In this document: positions 1-5,526 of the stretch, one piece after another
How positions within the stretch are numbered: the stretch's first letter is position 1
Layout of the letters: each line of letters begins with the position of its first letter
Assembly: GCA_946403615.1 (NCBI GenBank)
Contig: CAMJAO010000159.1
Coordinates: forward strand, 1-5,526
Source: an uncultured Prevotellaceae bacterium
GTDB lineage: Bacteria > Bacteroidota > Bacteroidia > Bacteroidales > Bacteroidaceae
Direction of reading: 5' to 3'
DNA length: 5,526 bases
Translations under genes and position numbers: made by a program
The notes under the pieces: generated by a model
Seen by the model: only the letters and a program-made list of their open reading frames with translations
Told to the model about the DNA's origin: nothing
The model's database searches: none

Positions 1-164
1 TGTCATTGTTCGGAAACAACCTCTTCTTGTGGACACCGAAGAGCAATACTTTCATCGATCCCGAAACAACATCGTTCGGTAACGACCTCGAGGGTAACTT
101 CGGTGAATATTCGACCAACCCCTCCTCACGCAAGTTTGGTTTCAACGTGAATGTTAAATTTTAA
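1..164 (+). CDS. SusC/RagA-family TonB-dependent outer-membrane transporter, C-terminal fragment
   Basis: Only the last 53 codons are in the window; the reading frame starts at base 3 and ends at the TAA at 162-164. The visible residues include FGNNLFLWTP, then IDPE, FGNDLEG and a final SSRKFGFNVNVKF. This is the usual ending of SusC-like barrels: a loop rich in Asn and Gly, then the last beta-strand ending in an aromatic residue, as needed for BAM-dependent insertion. Proteins of this family form 22-strand outer-membrane barrels that import oligomeric nutrients using TonB energy, with a SusD lipoprotein as a lid. The SusD-like gene begins 12 nt after the stop, as expected for a SusC-SusD operon. 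The substrate cannot be read from this fragment. Family assignment rests on the C-terminal pattern plus the neighbouring susD-like gene. Confidence 0.9.
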   Translation, partial: SLFGNNLFLWTPKSNTFIDPETTSFGNDLEGNFGEYSTNPSSRKFGFNVNVKF

Positions 165-176
165 TCCGTAGATGTG

Positions 177-1673
177 ATGAAAAAGATATTTCTATATATG
201 ACCGCAGGCTTGCTCACATTGACCGCTTGTGAACTCGACATCAACGACGACCCCAACTATCCCGCCGACTCCGACGTGACCGCCAATCTCTTGTTCCCGG
301 CTGTCGAGAACTACATTGCCGACTGTGTGGGCGACCAGATGTTCAACTATGCAGGCTATTTCGCACAGTATTTTGAGCAGGCACCAACGGCCAACCAGTA
401 CAACGATCTGGCCGAACTCAACCTCGACGAGGGCTCTGACCTCTTCGTGCGCTGCTACAGAAACCTCTATGCCGGTGCACTGACTGACATCAATGAGATT
501 CTGGCTAAGACCGACAACGCTTCCGATGTATTCGCATGCACTGTCATGCGCGTTCAGGCGTTCCAACTGCTCGTCGATAACCTCAGCGACGCTCCTTATA
601 CCGAGGCGCTTAAAGGCATTGAAAACGCTCAGCCCAAATGGGACGACGGTAAGACCATCTATGAGGGAGTGCTTGCAGAACTTGATGCCGCTGAGGCTCA
701 ACTTAGCAACCTTGAAATGACGCTCGACGACCCCATGTTGAATGGTGACCTCGACGAGTGGCGTGGATATGCCAATGCTCTCCGTTTGCGTATGTACCTC
801 CGCCTGATTGACGGTGGTGTCAATGCTTCCGATTACACCAGCAAGGTGAAATCGCTCCTGTCAAAAAACGCTTTCTTCACTGGCGACGTGAAATGGGATG
901 TCTATTCCAACGCTTCAGGACAGTACAACCCCTGGTATGACGGTTACTATAGCCTCGGCACAATAAACCATTGCGCCGCATACCCCATCATCAGTTACAT
1001 GAAAGCAACGAATGACCCGCGTGTCTCCTACGCTTTTGATAAGAGTGCAGAGACCAATGGATTCGAAGGCCAATTACCCGGAGCGAAGACAACCACAGGC
1101 GACTGGCTTGGCATCAGTTCAGGCTATAACAACGATTTCGTGAGCCTCGTCAACTACAAGGTGACTTGTGCCATGCCTGTCTATCTTTTCACGCAGAGCG
1201 AATTGCAGTTCCTCATCGCTGAGGCCCAGTTGCGGTTCAACAGCAACGATGCGGCTGCAAAAGAGGCTTATGAGGCTGGTGTGACTGCAGACTTTGCTTC
1301 TAAAGGTGCTGAGGAAGGCGCGGTCGAGGATTTCCTTGCTGCGTCGAAAACCGGTTGGAAAGGCGACGCCAACGCCAAACTCGAACTTATCTACAAGCAG
1401 AAATGGGTGTCTCTCTTCATGCGCGATCACATGGAGGCATGGTCTGAGATTCGACGCACTGACGTGCCTAAACTCTCTAACGCTTCAGCGGCCGCTATCT
1501 TCGAGAATCCTGCCGTCTATAATCCGGGCGACATGATTGAACCGGCGGTTAACCACATCGTGGCAGGCGGACTGGCAAAGCGCGTTCCCTATCCGAGCAT
1601 CGCTCGCTCGCTCAACCCCAACACGCCGACCGCAAAGACCTTGAACGAGAAGGTGTTCTGGGACGTGAAATAA
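177..1673 (+). CDS. SusD/RagB-family nutrient-binding outer-membrane lipoprotein (SusD-like type 2)
   Basis: This is a 498-residue surface lipoprotein predicted to act as the substrate-binding lid of the SusC transporter encoded just upstream. The ATG at 177 is preferred because it gives a standard MKK-start lipoprotein signal; a GTG directly before it (174) would add one residue. The signal peptide ends in LTAC, with Cys18 as the lipidation site, followed by ELDINDD, an acidic stretch like the Bacteroidota surface-export signal. Family hallmarks are the QAFQLLVDNLSDAPYTEAL segment (about residues 127-145), the alpha-helical TPR-like region around it, the QKWVSLFMRDHMEAWSEIRR block (about 407-426, with the typical E-W-x-x-x-RRT), and KRVPYP near the C-terminus. 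These match the SusD-like_2 group (PF12771 type) rather than classical starch SusD. Length is normal for the family. Tandem stops TAA-TAA end the gene. Substrate is unknown; the locus layout suggests peptides. Confidence 0.93.
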   Translation: MKKIFLYMTAGLLTLTACELDINDDPNYPADSDVTANLLFPAVENYIADCVGDQMFNYAGYFAQYFEQAPTANQYNDLAELNLDEGSDLFVRCYRNLYAGALTDINEILAKTDNASDVFACTVMRVQAFQLLVDNLSDAPYTEALKGIENAQPKWDDGKTIYEGVLAELDAAEAQLSNLEMTLDDPMLNGDLDEWRGYANALRLRMYLRLIDGGVNASDYTSKVKSLLSKNAFFTGDVKWDVYSNASGQYNPWYDGYYSLGTINHCAAYPIISYMKATNDPRVSYAFDKSAETNGFEGQLPGAKTTTGDWLGISSGYNNDFVSLVNYKVTCAMPVYLFTQSELQFLIAEAQLRFNSNDAAAKEAYEAGVTADFASKGAEEGAVEDFLAASKTGWKGDANAKLELIYKQKWVSLFMRDHMEAWSEIRRTDVPKLSNASAAAIFENPAVYNPGDMIEPAVNHIVAGGLAKRVPYPSIARSLNPNTPTAKTLNEKVFWDVK

Positions 1674-1695
1674 TAAACCATAAATGAATATAACG

Positions 1696-2442
1696 ATGAA
1701 AAAAGCATTAGTATATACAATGACGCTTTGTGCATTCCTTCTGGGATTCACAGCGTGCAATGACGATCACGATGCGCTCACCGATTCCACACTTACCTCG
1801 TATCCCCATTTCACCATATTGGGCGATGAGTTTACAGAGGTGAACCTGGGTGACGAATATGTCGATGCTGGATGTACGGCGACACTGGACGGTGTTGACA
1901 TCACTTCGCAAATCATCACAACTGGATTGGATGAGATAGACACCAATACGGCCGGATTCTATTATGTCACATACTCATTCGTCAATAAAGACGGATATAA
2001 GAAATCGGTCACACGTACTATTGCAGTGTTCGATCCCACCATTACTACCGATCTTTCGGGTGATTATATCTGTGCAACAGGCTCTGTCTGCACAATCCTC
2101 TCAAGTGGTGGTAAAATCGACTTGTCAGGTTGTACTGTCTCATTGGAGCAATTGCTGCCTGGATTGTTCAACGTCAGTGACTTGATGGGCGGTTTGTATG
2201 ACCAGTATGCAGGCTACGGTGCCGACGCCCCCGGCTTGTACGTCATGGAAGGTGTCATTCAACTCACCTCTGATAATAAGATTGTCATTCTCAACGGTTA
2301 TGTGCCGGCATGGGAAGACTCTTACGATGAAGCTTATGAAGGCGCTTACGATCCCGAGACAGGTGCTGTCTCATGGGGAATCGATTACGCTGGTCTCTAT
2401 CATTTCGATATCATTATCAAACCTGAACCAGAAGAAGAATAA
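1696..2442 (+). CDS. Surface lipoprotein with Ig-like domain and BT_2262-like (DUF5012-type) C-terminal domain
   Basis: The start at 1696 gives a 248-residue protein with the signal MKKALVYTMT...LLGFTAC and lipidated Cys21, followed by NDDHD. An in-frame ATG at 1684 would add four residues (MNIT) and cannot be excluded. Residues about 36-113 resemble the Ig-like fold of bacterial surface proteins (DUF5011/HYR type): a LGDEYVDAGC segment, then TNTAGFYYVTYSFVNKDGY, then TRTIAVFDPT. Residues about 118-243 carry blocks typical of the DUF5012/BT_2262 group: LSGDYICATG, PGLFNVSDLMGGLYDQYAGYG, the WEDSYDEAYEG region, and YDPETGAVSWGIDYAGLYHF. The protein ends in the acidic tail PEPEEE. It follows the susD-like gene by about 20 nt and is followed after 2 nt by another lipoprotein gene, so it is probably an accessory subunit on the SusCD complex at the cell surface. 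No catalytic motif is visible. The exact role is inferred from context. Confidence 0.85.
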   Translation: MKKALVYTMTLCAFLLGFTACNDDHDALTDSTLTSYPHFTILGDEFTEVNLGDEYVDAGCTATLDGVDITSQIITTGLDEIDTNTAGFYYVTYSFVNKDGYKKSVTRTIAVFDPTITTDLSGDYICATGSVCTILSSGGKIDLSGCTVSLEQLLPGLFNVSDLMGGLYDQYAGYGADAPGLYVMEGVIQLTSDNKIVILNGYVPAWEDSYDEAYEGAYDPETGAVSWGIDYAGLYHFDIIIKPEPEEE

Positions 2443-2444
2443 GT

Positions 2445-2990
2445 ATGAAAAAATATTTTATTTCCGCAGCAATGAGTGTGCTGCTGGCTGTGGGTTTCAC
2501 GGCATGTGACACCGAAACCGACGAAAAGCCGGGCGGAACAGCCATCGAGAAAATGTGCGGCTACTGGGATGTGCAGGTCGATGCCGTAGATGAGAATGAC
2601 AATGTCGTTTATGAAGATATCTTCGGTAGCGGAATCTTCCCCTTCTACACTTACAATACTGCTGACAACAGCAGCACGAAGATGTGGATTGACGATTTAC
2701 AGCAGGATTATTTCTGGAATATAAAGTTCCTCGTCGATGTCAACTATGCCGCAAGGACTTTCTCTGCTACGGATGTAGTCTATGAGGAGGGCCAGTACGA
2801 GGAAGAGGAGCCTGGTATGGCTACCGTATGGGATGGAAAGATTGTTGAGAACGGAGGCTTGAACCTTCATGGCAAGCCCTGGGACACCATCGATTTCAAC
2901 ATTTCTTTCACCGACGACAGTTATCCTGAGGGTTATGGCTATGACCACTACCATGTGAGCGGTCTGCGCCATAGCGGATACAATGAGTAA
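2445..2990 (+). CDS. Small lipoprotein of the Lipid_bd (PF12888-type, BT_2261-like) family
   Basis: This is a 181-residue lipoprotein starting only 2 nt after the previous stop, which implies translational coupling. The signal peptide MKKYFISAAM...VGFTAC places the lipidated residue at Cys21, followed by DTETDE. The mature part opens with MCGYWDVQVDAVDEND, contains a WIDDLQQDYFWNIKF strand segment, a very acidic loop (YEEGQYEEEEPG, about residues 113-124), and ends with HYHVSGLRHSGYNE. This beginning (G-x-W-x-V) and ending (Y-x-V-S-G-x-R-x-[ST]-G) are typical of the family that databases call 'lipid-binding putative hydrolase'. The name is historical; no catalytic residues or lipid site can be recognised here. 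In related operons the gene is the last accessory lipoprotein after SusC, SusD and a BT_2262-like protein, and that is the order here. The likely role is a surface-exposed auxiliary component of the importer. Family call is good; function is uncertain. Confidence 0.8.
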   Translation: MKKYFISAAMSVLLAVGFTACDTETDEKPGGTAIEKMCGYWDVQVDAVDENDNVVYEDIFGSGIFPFYTYNTADNSSTKMWIDDLQQDYFWNIKFLVDVNYAARTFSATDVVYEEGQYEEEEPGMATVWDGKIVENGGLNLHGKPWDTIDFNISFTDDSYPEGYGYDHYHVSGLRHSGYNE

Positions 2991-3041
2991 TTCTGAGTAT
3001 TAAGGAAATTCCGGTTTTCCGGATTACCCTGATTTATCATC

Positions 3042-3077
3042 TGACCCCCAAAGGCCATCTAATGCTTTTGGGGGTCA
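3042..3077 (+). terminator. Long GC-rich hairpin, probable end of the susCD operon
   Basis: TGACCCCCAAA (3042-3052) is perfectly complementary to TTTGGGGGTCA (3067-3077). The stem extends inward through one G-U wobble and two G-C pairs, giving 14 bp with an 8-nt loop at 3056-3063. It lies 52 nt after the last lipoprotein stop and upstream of the next promoter. It lacks a T-run on either strand, so it may be a 3'-end stabilising stem or a processing site rather than a classical intrinsic terminator. Confidence 0.5.
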
Positions 3078-3169
3078 CTTCGTGTCTGAATAATGCTGTG
3101 GCGCGGCGATTACTGTGATATGCGGATTCTTATCCCTTTTCCGCTTTTTTACGTTTTTCTTCTTTACTA

Positions 3170-3201
3170 TTTGTGAAAAACATGAAAAAGTATTATATTT
3201 G
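3170..3201 (+). promoter_or_regulatory. Bacteroidota-type sigma-ABfr promoter for the HerA-like ATPase gene
   Basis: A -33 element TTTG (3170-3173) is followed after exactly 20 nt by TATATTTG (3194-3201), a full match to the -7 consensus TAnnTTTG. The spacing is within the 19-21 nt norm for this phylum. Transcription would start roughly at 3205-3212, leaving a leader of about 40 nt before the ATG at 3249. The leader is A-rich and has no Shine-Dalgarno sequence, which is normal for these bacteria. Confidence 0.78.
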
Positions 3202-3248
3202 CATCGATACACTATCAAACTGACTGAAATAACCAAAACCTACAAGAT

Positions 3249-4829
3249 ATGTACGACAGAGAACACGGTTTATACATCGCTCACTGCGAAGCAGGGGCGC
3301 TGAGTGTCATCGGCAAGATGGCCAACAGGCACGGACTCATAGCAGGTGCCACAGGTACAGGTAAAACGGTCACACTGCAGGTCATGGCCGAATCGTTCTG
3401 CCAGGCGGGAGTTCCCTGCTTCATGGCGGATATGAAAGGCGACCTATCCGGTATCTCGCAACCCGGACAGATGAGCAAGTTTATAGAGAAACGACTGCCC
3501 GAGTTCGGCATCGAGAACCCGCAGTTCCAGAGTTGTCCCGTGCGATTCTTCGATGTCTATGGCGAACAGGGACATCCTATGCGTACCACCATCTCTCAGA
3601 TGGGACCGCAACTCATCTCACGCCTGCTGCAACTCAATGAGACGCAAGACGGCGTGCTCAATATCGTCTTCCGCATTGCCGACGAGCGCGGACTGCTCAT
3701 ACTCGACCTCAAAGACCTCCGCTCCATGCTCGACTATGTATCGCAACATGCCGCGGAATACACCACTAAATACGGCAACATCTCCTCCGCATCCGTCGGT
3801 GCCATCCAGCGGGCATTGCTGCAACTCGAGAGTCAGGGTGCCGACCAGTTCTTCGGTGAACCTGCGTTCGACATCTACGACCTGATGCAGACCGAGGGTG
3901 GTAAGGGCGTGATGAGTGTGCTCGCAGCCGACAAACTCATGATGCAGCCCAAACTCTATTCCACCTTCCTGCTTTGGCTCATGAGTGAACTCTATTCCAC
4001 TTTGCCCGAGGTGGGCGATTTGGAACTGCCCAAACTCGTGTTCTTCTTCGACGAGGCGCACATGCTCTTCGAGGGCACGTCCAAGGCACTGCTCGACAAA
4101 ATCGAACAGGTCATCCGGCTCATCCGCTCGAAGGGCGTCGGCATCTATTTCATCACCCAAAGCCCCTCAGACATTCCCGAGAGCATTCTCGGACAATTGG
4201 GTAACCGTGTGCAGCATGCCCTCCGCGCCTATACTCCGAAAGACCAGAAAGCGGTGAAGACGGCCGCTGACACTTTCCGTGCCAACCCGGCGTTCAAGAC
4301 CGACGAGGCCATCATGCAACTCGAAACGGGCGAGGCACTTGTCAGTTTCCTCGACGAGAAGGGCGCTCCCAGTGTGGTGGAGCGGGCCAAGGTGCTCTTC
4401 CCCCTCTCGCAGATAGGTGCCATCGATATCGACCAGCGCGCCGATATCCTGCGTCGCAGCACCATCAAGGGCAAATACGACAAGATGATTGACCGGGAGA
4501 GTGCTTACGAGATCCTCATCAAGGAGGCTGAGAAAGAGGCCAAGGAAGCCGAGAAAGCCGCCAAGGAGGCTGAGAAAGAAAAAGAGAATAGCAAGGGCGG
4601 AAAGAAGAAAAAAGGAATTTTCAGCAAGGTGCTCAAAGCCATCGTCACAGCACTCACCTCGACCCTCGCTGCCATCGTCGGCGCATTCGTCACCAGCAAA
4701 GTGACCGGCAAGGAGTCGAAGAGCAAAAAATCGGCCAAGGAGAAAGTGGTGAAAAACGCCACCACCGCCGCTACCCGCACCATCACCCGTGAAATTACCC
4801 GCGACATCCTCGGAAATCTGATAAAGTAA
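3249..4829 (+). CDS. HerA-like / DUF853 (YjgR-type) P-loop ATPase
   Basis: This is a 526-residue cytoplasmic ATPase of the HerA/FtsK superfamily, DUF853 branch, of which E. coli YjgR is the familiar member. The N-terminus is short and leads directly to MANRHGLIAGATGTGKT, with Walker A GATGTGKT at 33-40 (Lys39). FMADMKGDLSGISQPG (58-73) is a family signature. Walker B is LVFFFDEAH at 263-271 (Asp268, Glu269). FITQSPSDIP (301-310) carries the polar sensor residue, followed by LGNRVQHALRAYTPKDQKA. After DRESAYEIL (415-423) come three Glu/Ala/Lys heptads (426-446), a basic patch GGKKKKG, a hydrophobic helix (about 460-483), and a second Lys-rich stretch ending in TRDILGNLIK. The core is intact and of normal length. 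HerA relatives translocate DNA, often with NurA nuclease; no nurA is present here and the cellular role of the DUF853 branch is not settled. The start is supported by the upstream promoter and by family N-termini. Confidence 0.93.
   Translation: MYDREHGLYIAHCEAGALSVIGKMANRHGLIAGATGTGKTVTLQVMAESFCQAGVPCFMADMKGDLSGISQPGQMSKFIEKRLPEFGIENPQFQSCPVRFFDVYGEQGHPMRTTISQMGPQLISRLLQLNETQDGVLNIVFRIADERGLLILDLKDLRSMLDYVSQHAAEYTTKYGNISSASVGAIQRALLQLESQGADQFFGEPAFDIYDLMQTEGGKGVMSVLAADKLMMQPKLYSTFLLWLMSELYSTLPEVGDLELPKLVFFFDEAHMLFEGTSKALLDKIEQVIRLIRSKGVGIYFITQSPSDIPESILGQLGNRVQHALRAYTPKDQKAVKTAADTFRANPAFKTDEAIMQLETGEALVSFLDEKGAPSVVERAKVLFPLSQIGAIDIDQRADILRRSTIKGKYDKMIDRESAYEILIKEAEKEAKEAEKAAKEAEKEKENSKGGKKKKGIFSKVLKAIVTALTSTLAAIVGAFVTSKVTGKESKSKKSAKEKVVKNATTAATRTITREITRDILGNLIK
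4524..4586 (+). repeat. Three tandem 21-bp units coding heptads EAEKEAK / EAEKAAK / EAEKEKE
   Basis: Units at 4524-4544, 4545-4565 and 4566-4586 encode three successive seven-residue repeats within the tail of the HerA-like ATPase. Units 1 and 3 share the same first 14 bases (GAGGCTGAGAAAGA); unit 2 differs mainly at synonymous sites. The encoded segment should form a charged single helix or coiled coil. In-frame tandem units of this kind can change copy number by slippage. Confidence 0.8.
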
Positions 4830-4897
4830 CGGTTAGGGGGTAACGGGAGAGGGAATGAACAAGGTAAATCTATCTTACTAACCAACGTTAATACGAT

Positions 4898-5161
4898 ATG
4901 CTGGTAAAGACCTTCTGTGCGGCGGTCAACGGATTGGAAGTAACCACTGTGACCATCGAGGTGAGCATCACACGAGGATTCATGTACCATTTGACGGGTT
5001 TGGGCGACGAGGCGGTGCGCGAGAGCCGCGACCGCATCCTCAAAGTCGCCCGCACCATCGCCGACCTCGACCACTCCGACCGTGTGCTAAGTCACCACAT
5101 CGCCGAAGCCATCGGCTATCGCAATCTTGATAGAGGTGATTGGGCTGAGAGAGGTTTATGA
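4898..5161 (+). pseudogene. comM: Internally deleted ComM/YifB Mg-chelatase-like AAA+ ATPase remnant
   Basis: The 87-codon frame starts MLVKTFCAAVNGLEVTTVTIEV and continues through GLGDEAVRES, which is the N-terminus of the ComM/YifB family (compare the usual MLVK-x(6)-G-x-x-x-x-x-[IV]-[TE]-x-E and VGLPDNAVKES). It then passes straight into RILKVARTIADLDHSD...HHIAEAIGYRNLDR, which is the extreme C-terminus of the same family. The junction is about residues 44-47 (bases 5027-5038). Normal members have about 500 residues, so roughly 420 are missing, including Walker A, Walker B and the whole Mg-chelatase core. ComM is a DNA helicase that drives branch migration during natural transformation; this product could not do that. 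The frame is preserved across the junction, so a short peptide may still be made. It lies 68 nt after the HerA-like gene on the same strand, with no convincing promoter of its own. An assembly collapse is the alternative explanation. Confidence 0.85.
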
Positions 5162-5231
5162 CAGTGCATAGATGTCTTAGGTAAAAATAAGATCATTAGA
5201 AAGTTAGACCTCCTGTTAATAAAATCCTTTT

Positions 5232-5247
5232 GGAAAAAGTCTTTTCC
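5232..5247. terminator. Weak hairpin between convergent genes
   Basis: GGAAAA (5232-5237) pairs with TTTTCC (5242-5247) around a 4-nt loop, followed by CTTTT on the + strand. It lies between the convergent comM remnant and asnB and could act as a weak terminator for either. The stem is short and A/T-rich, so this is tentative. The rest of 5162-5293 is A/T-rich and shows no gene. Confidence 0.3.
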
Positions 5248-5293
5248 CTTTTCTGAATAAGTTCAAATGATTTATTAATCCCTACTTGCGTCG

Positions 5294-5526
5294 TTAATAC
5301 GCCTGCTCGTGTACGCCTTTGACGGCTCGGCCGCTGGGGTCGTTCAGGTTTTTGAAGGCTTCGTCCCATTCGAGGGCGATGGCTGTGGAACAGGCTACAC
5401 TGGCTTCGCTGGGAACACTGCGGGCGGCAGAGTCGGAAGGGAAATGCTCGGCGAAGATAGAGCGGTAATAGTATTCCTCCTTGTTCTTGGGCGGGTTGAC
5501 CGGGAAACGCTCGGCAGCATGGGTCA
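5294..5526 (-). CDS. asnB: Asparagine synthetase B (glutamine-hydrolysing), C-terminal fragment
   Basis: The complementary strand encodes the last 76 residues of this enzyme; the gene runs out of the window at 5526 and ends at TAA (5296-5294). The visible sequence begins THAAERFPVNPPKNKEEYYY, continues RSIFAEHFPSDSAARSVPS and CSTAIALEWDEAF, and ends DPSGRAVKGVHEQAY. This ending is highly characteristic of bacterial AsnB, which makes asparagine from aspartate, glutamine and ATP (products Asn, Glu, AMP, PPi). The N-terminal glutaminase domain with its catalytic Cys and the ATP-binding synthetase core lie outside the window, so their integrity cannot be judged. It is convergent with the comM remnant and is not part of that transcription unit. 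The stop leaves 132 nt to the end of the comM remnant. Confidence 0.93.
   Translation of the reverse strand, partial: THAAERFPVNPPKNKEEYYYRSIFAEHFPSDSAARSVPSEASVACSTAIALEWDEAFKNLNDPSGRAVKGVHEQAY

Noticed and set aside
192..701. 169-codon open frame on the - strand inside the SusD-like gene
   Set aside because: It is antisense to a well-supported lipoprotein gene, has no family resemblance or promoter, and its composition (Val/Gly/Cys-rich) is that of a mirrored coding frame.
3115..3303. 62-codon + strand frame over the promoter region
   Set aside because: It overlaps the promoter and the start of the HerA-like gene in another frame, and its Phe/Thr/Tyr-rich composition is that of A/T-rich noncoding DNA.
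3618..4160. 180-codon open frame on the - strand within the HerA-like gene
   Set aside because: It is a shadow of the Walker-motif-bearing gene, with no start signal or recognisable motif.
4830..4897. Possible separate promoter for the comM remnant (TATCTTAC near 4871)
   Set aside because: It misses two of the four bases of the TTTG part of the -7 consensus and has no TTTG at the -33 position.
4505..5074. 189-codon open frame on the - strand spanning the ATPase tail and the comM remnant
   Set aside because: The protein is low-complexity (Phe/Ser/Leu runs mirrored from Lys/Glu codons) and lies antisense to two recognisable coding regions.
4886..5301. Repeated 10-mer CGTTAATACG at 4886-4895 and 5292-5301, flanking the comM remnant
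   Set aside because: Considered as an attachment-site or insertion duplication, but several 10-base repeats are expected by chance in 5.5 kb, and the second copy overlaps the asnB stop.
1..5526. CRISPR array, tRNA/rRNA genes, insertion sequences, phage genes
   Set aside because: Read for on both strands; no regularly spaced repeats, RNA gene signatures, transposase motifs or terminal inverted repeats were found.

Overview
The window looks like a chromosomal segment from a member of the Bacteroidales (Bacteroidota). The evidence is a SusC/SusD pair, lipoproteins with acidic residues right after the lipid-anchored cysteine, a promoter of the Bacteroidota type (TTTG, 20 nt spacer, TATATTTG), and no clear Shine-Dalgarno sequences. 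A Prevotella-like host is possible but cannot be fixed from this sequence alone.

Positions 1-2990 hold the 3' part of an outer-membrane nutrient-uptake operon on the + strand. The order is the C-terminus of a SusC-like TonB-dependent transporter, a complete SusD-like lipoprotein of the SusD/RagB 'type 2' kind, a lipoprotein with an Ig-like domain and a BT_2262-like (DUF5012-type) C-terminal domain, and a small lipoprotein of the Lipid_bd (PF12888-type) family. Gaps between genes are 2 to about 20 nt, so they are probably co-transcribed. No glycoside hydrolase or peptidase is visible. The layout resembles the B. thetaiotaomicron BT2264-BT2261 locus, recalled as a SusCD complex carrying oligopeptides with two extra lipoproteins. 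Peptide uptake is therefore a better guess than glycan uptake.

Positions 2991-3248 are an intergenic region with a strong hairpin (3042-3077) that probably closes the operon, and a good Bacteroidota promoter (3170-3201) for the next gene. Positions 3249-4829 encode a HerA-like/DUF853 (YjgR-type) P-loop ATPase. It has intact Walker A and B motifs and a C-terminal tail made of three tandem heptads followed by a basic patch and a hydrophobic helix.

Positions 4898-5161 hold the most unusual item: an 87-codon in-frame remnant of a ComM/YifB Mg-chelatase-like AAA+ ATPase. About the first 45 residues of the family are joined directly to about the last 40, and the entire ATPase core is missing. From 5294 to the window end, on the - strand, is the C-terminus of asparagine synthetase B, convergent with the rest. 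It has no start in this window. No RNA genes, CRISPR array, insertion sequence or phage gene were recognised. I see no convincing new multi-gene system; the comM remnant and the ATPase tail are the points most worth checking.
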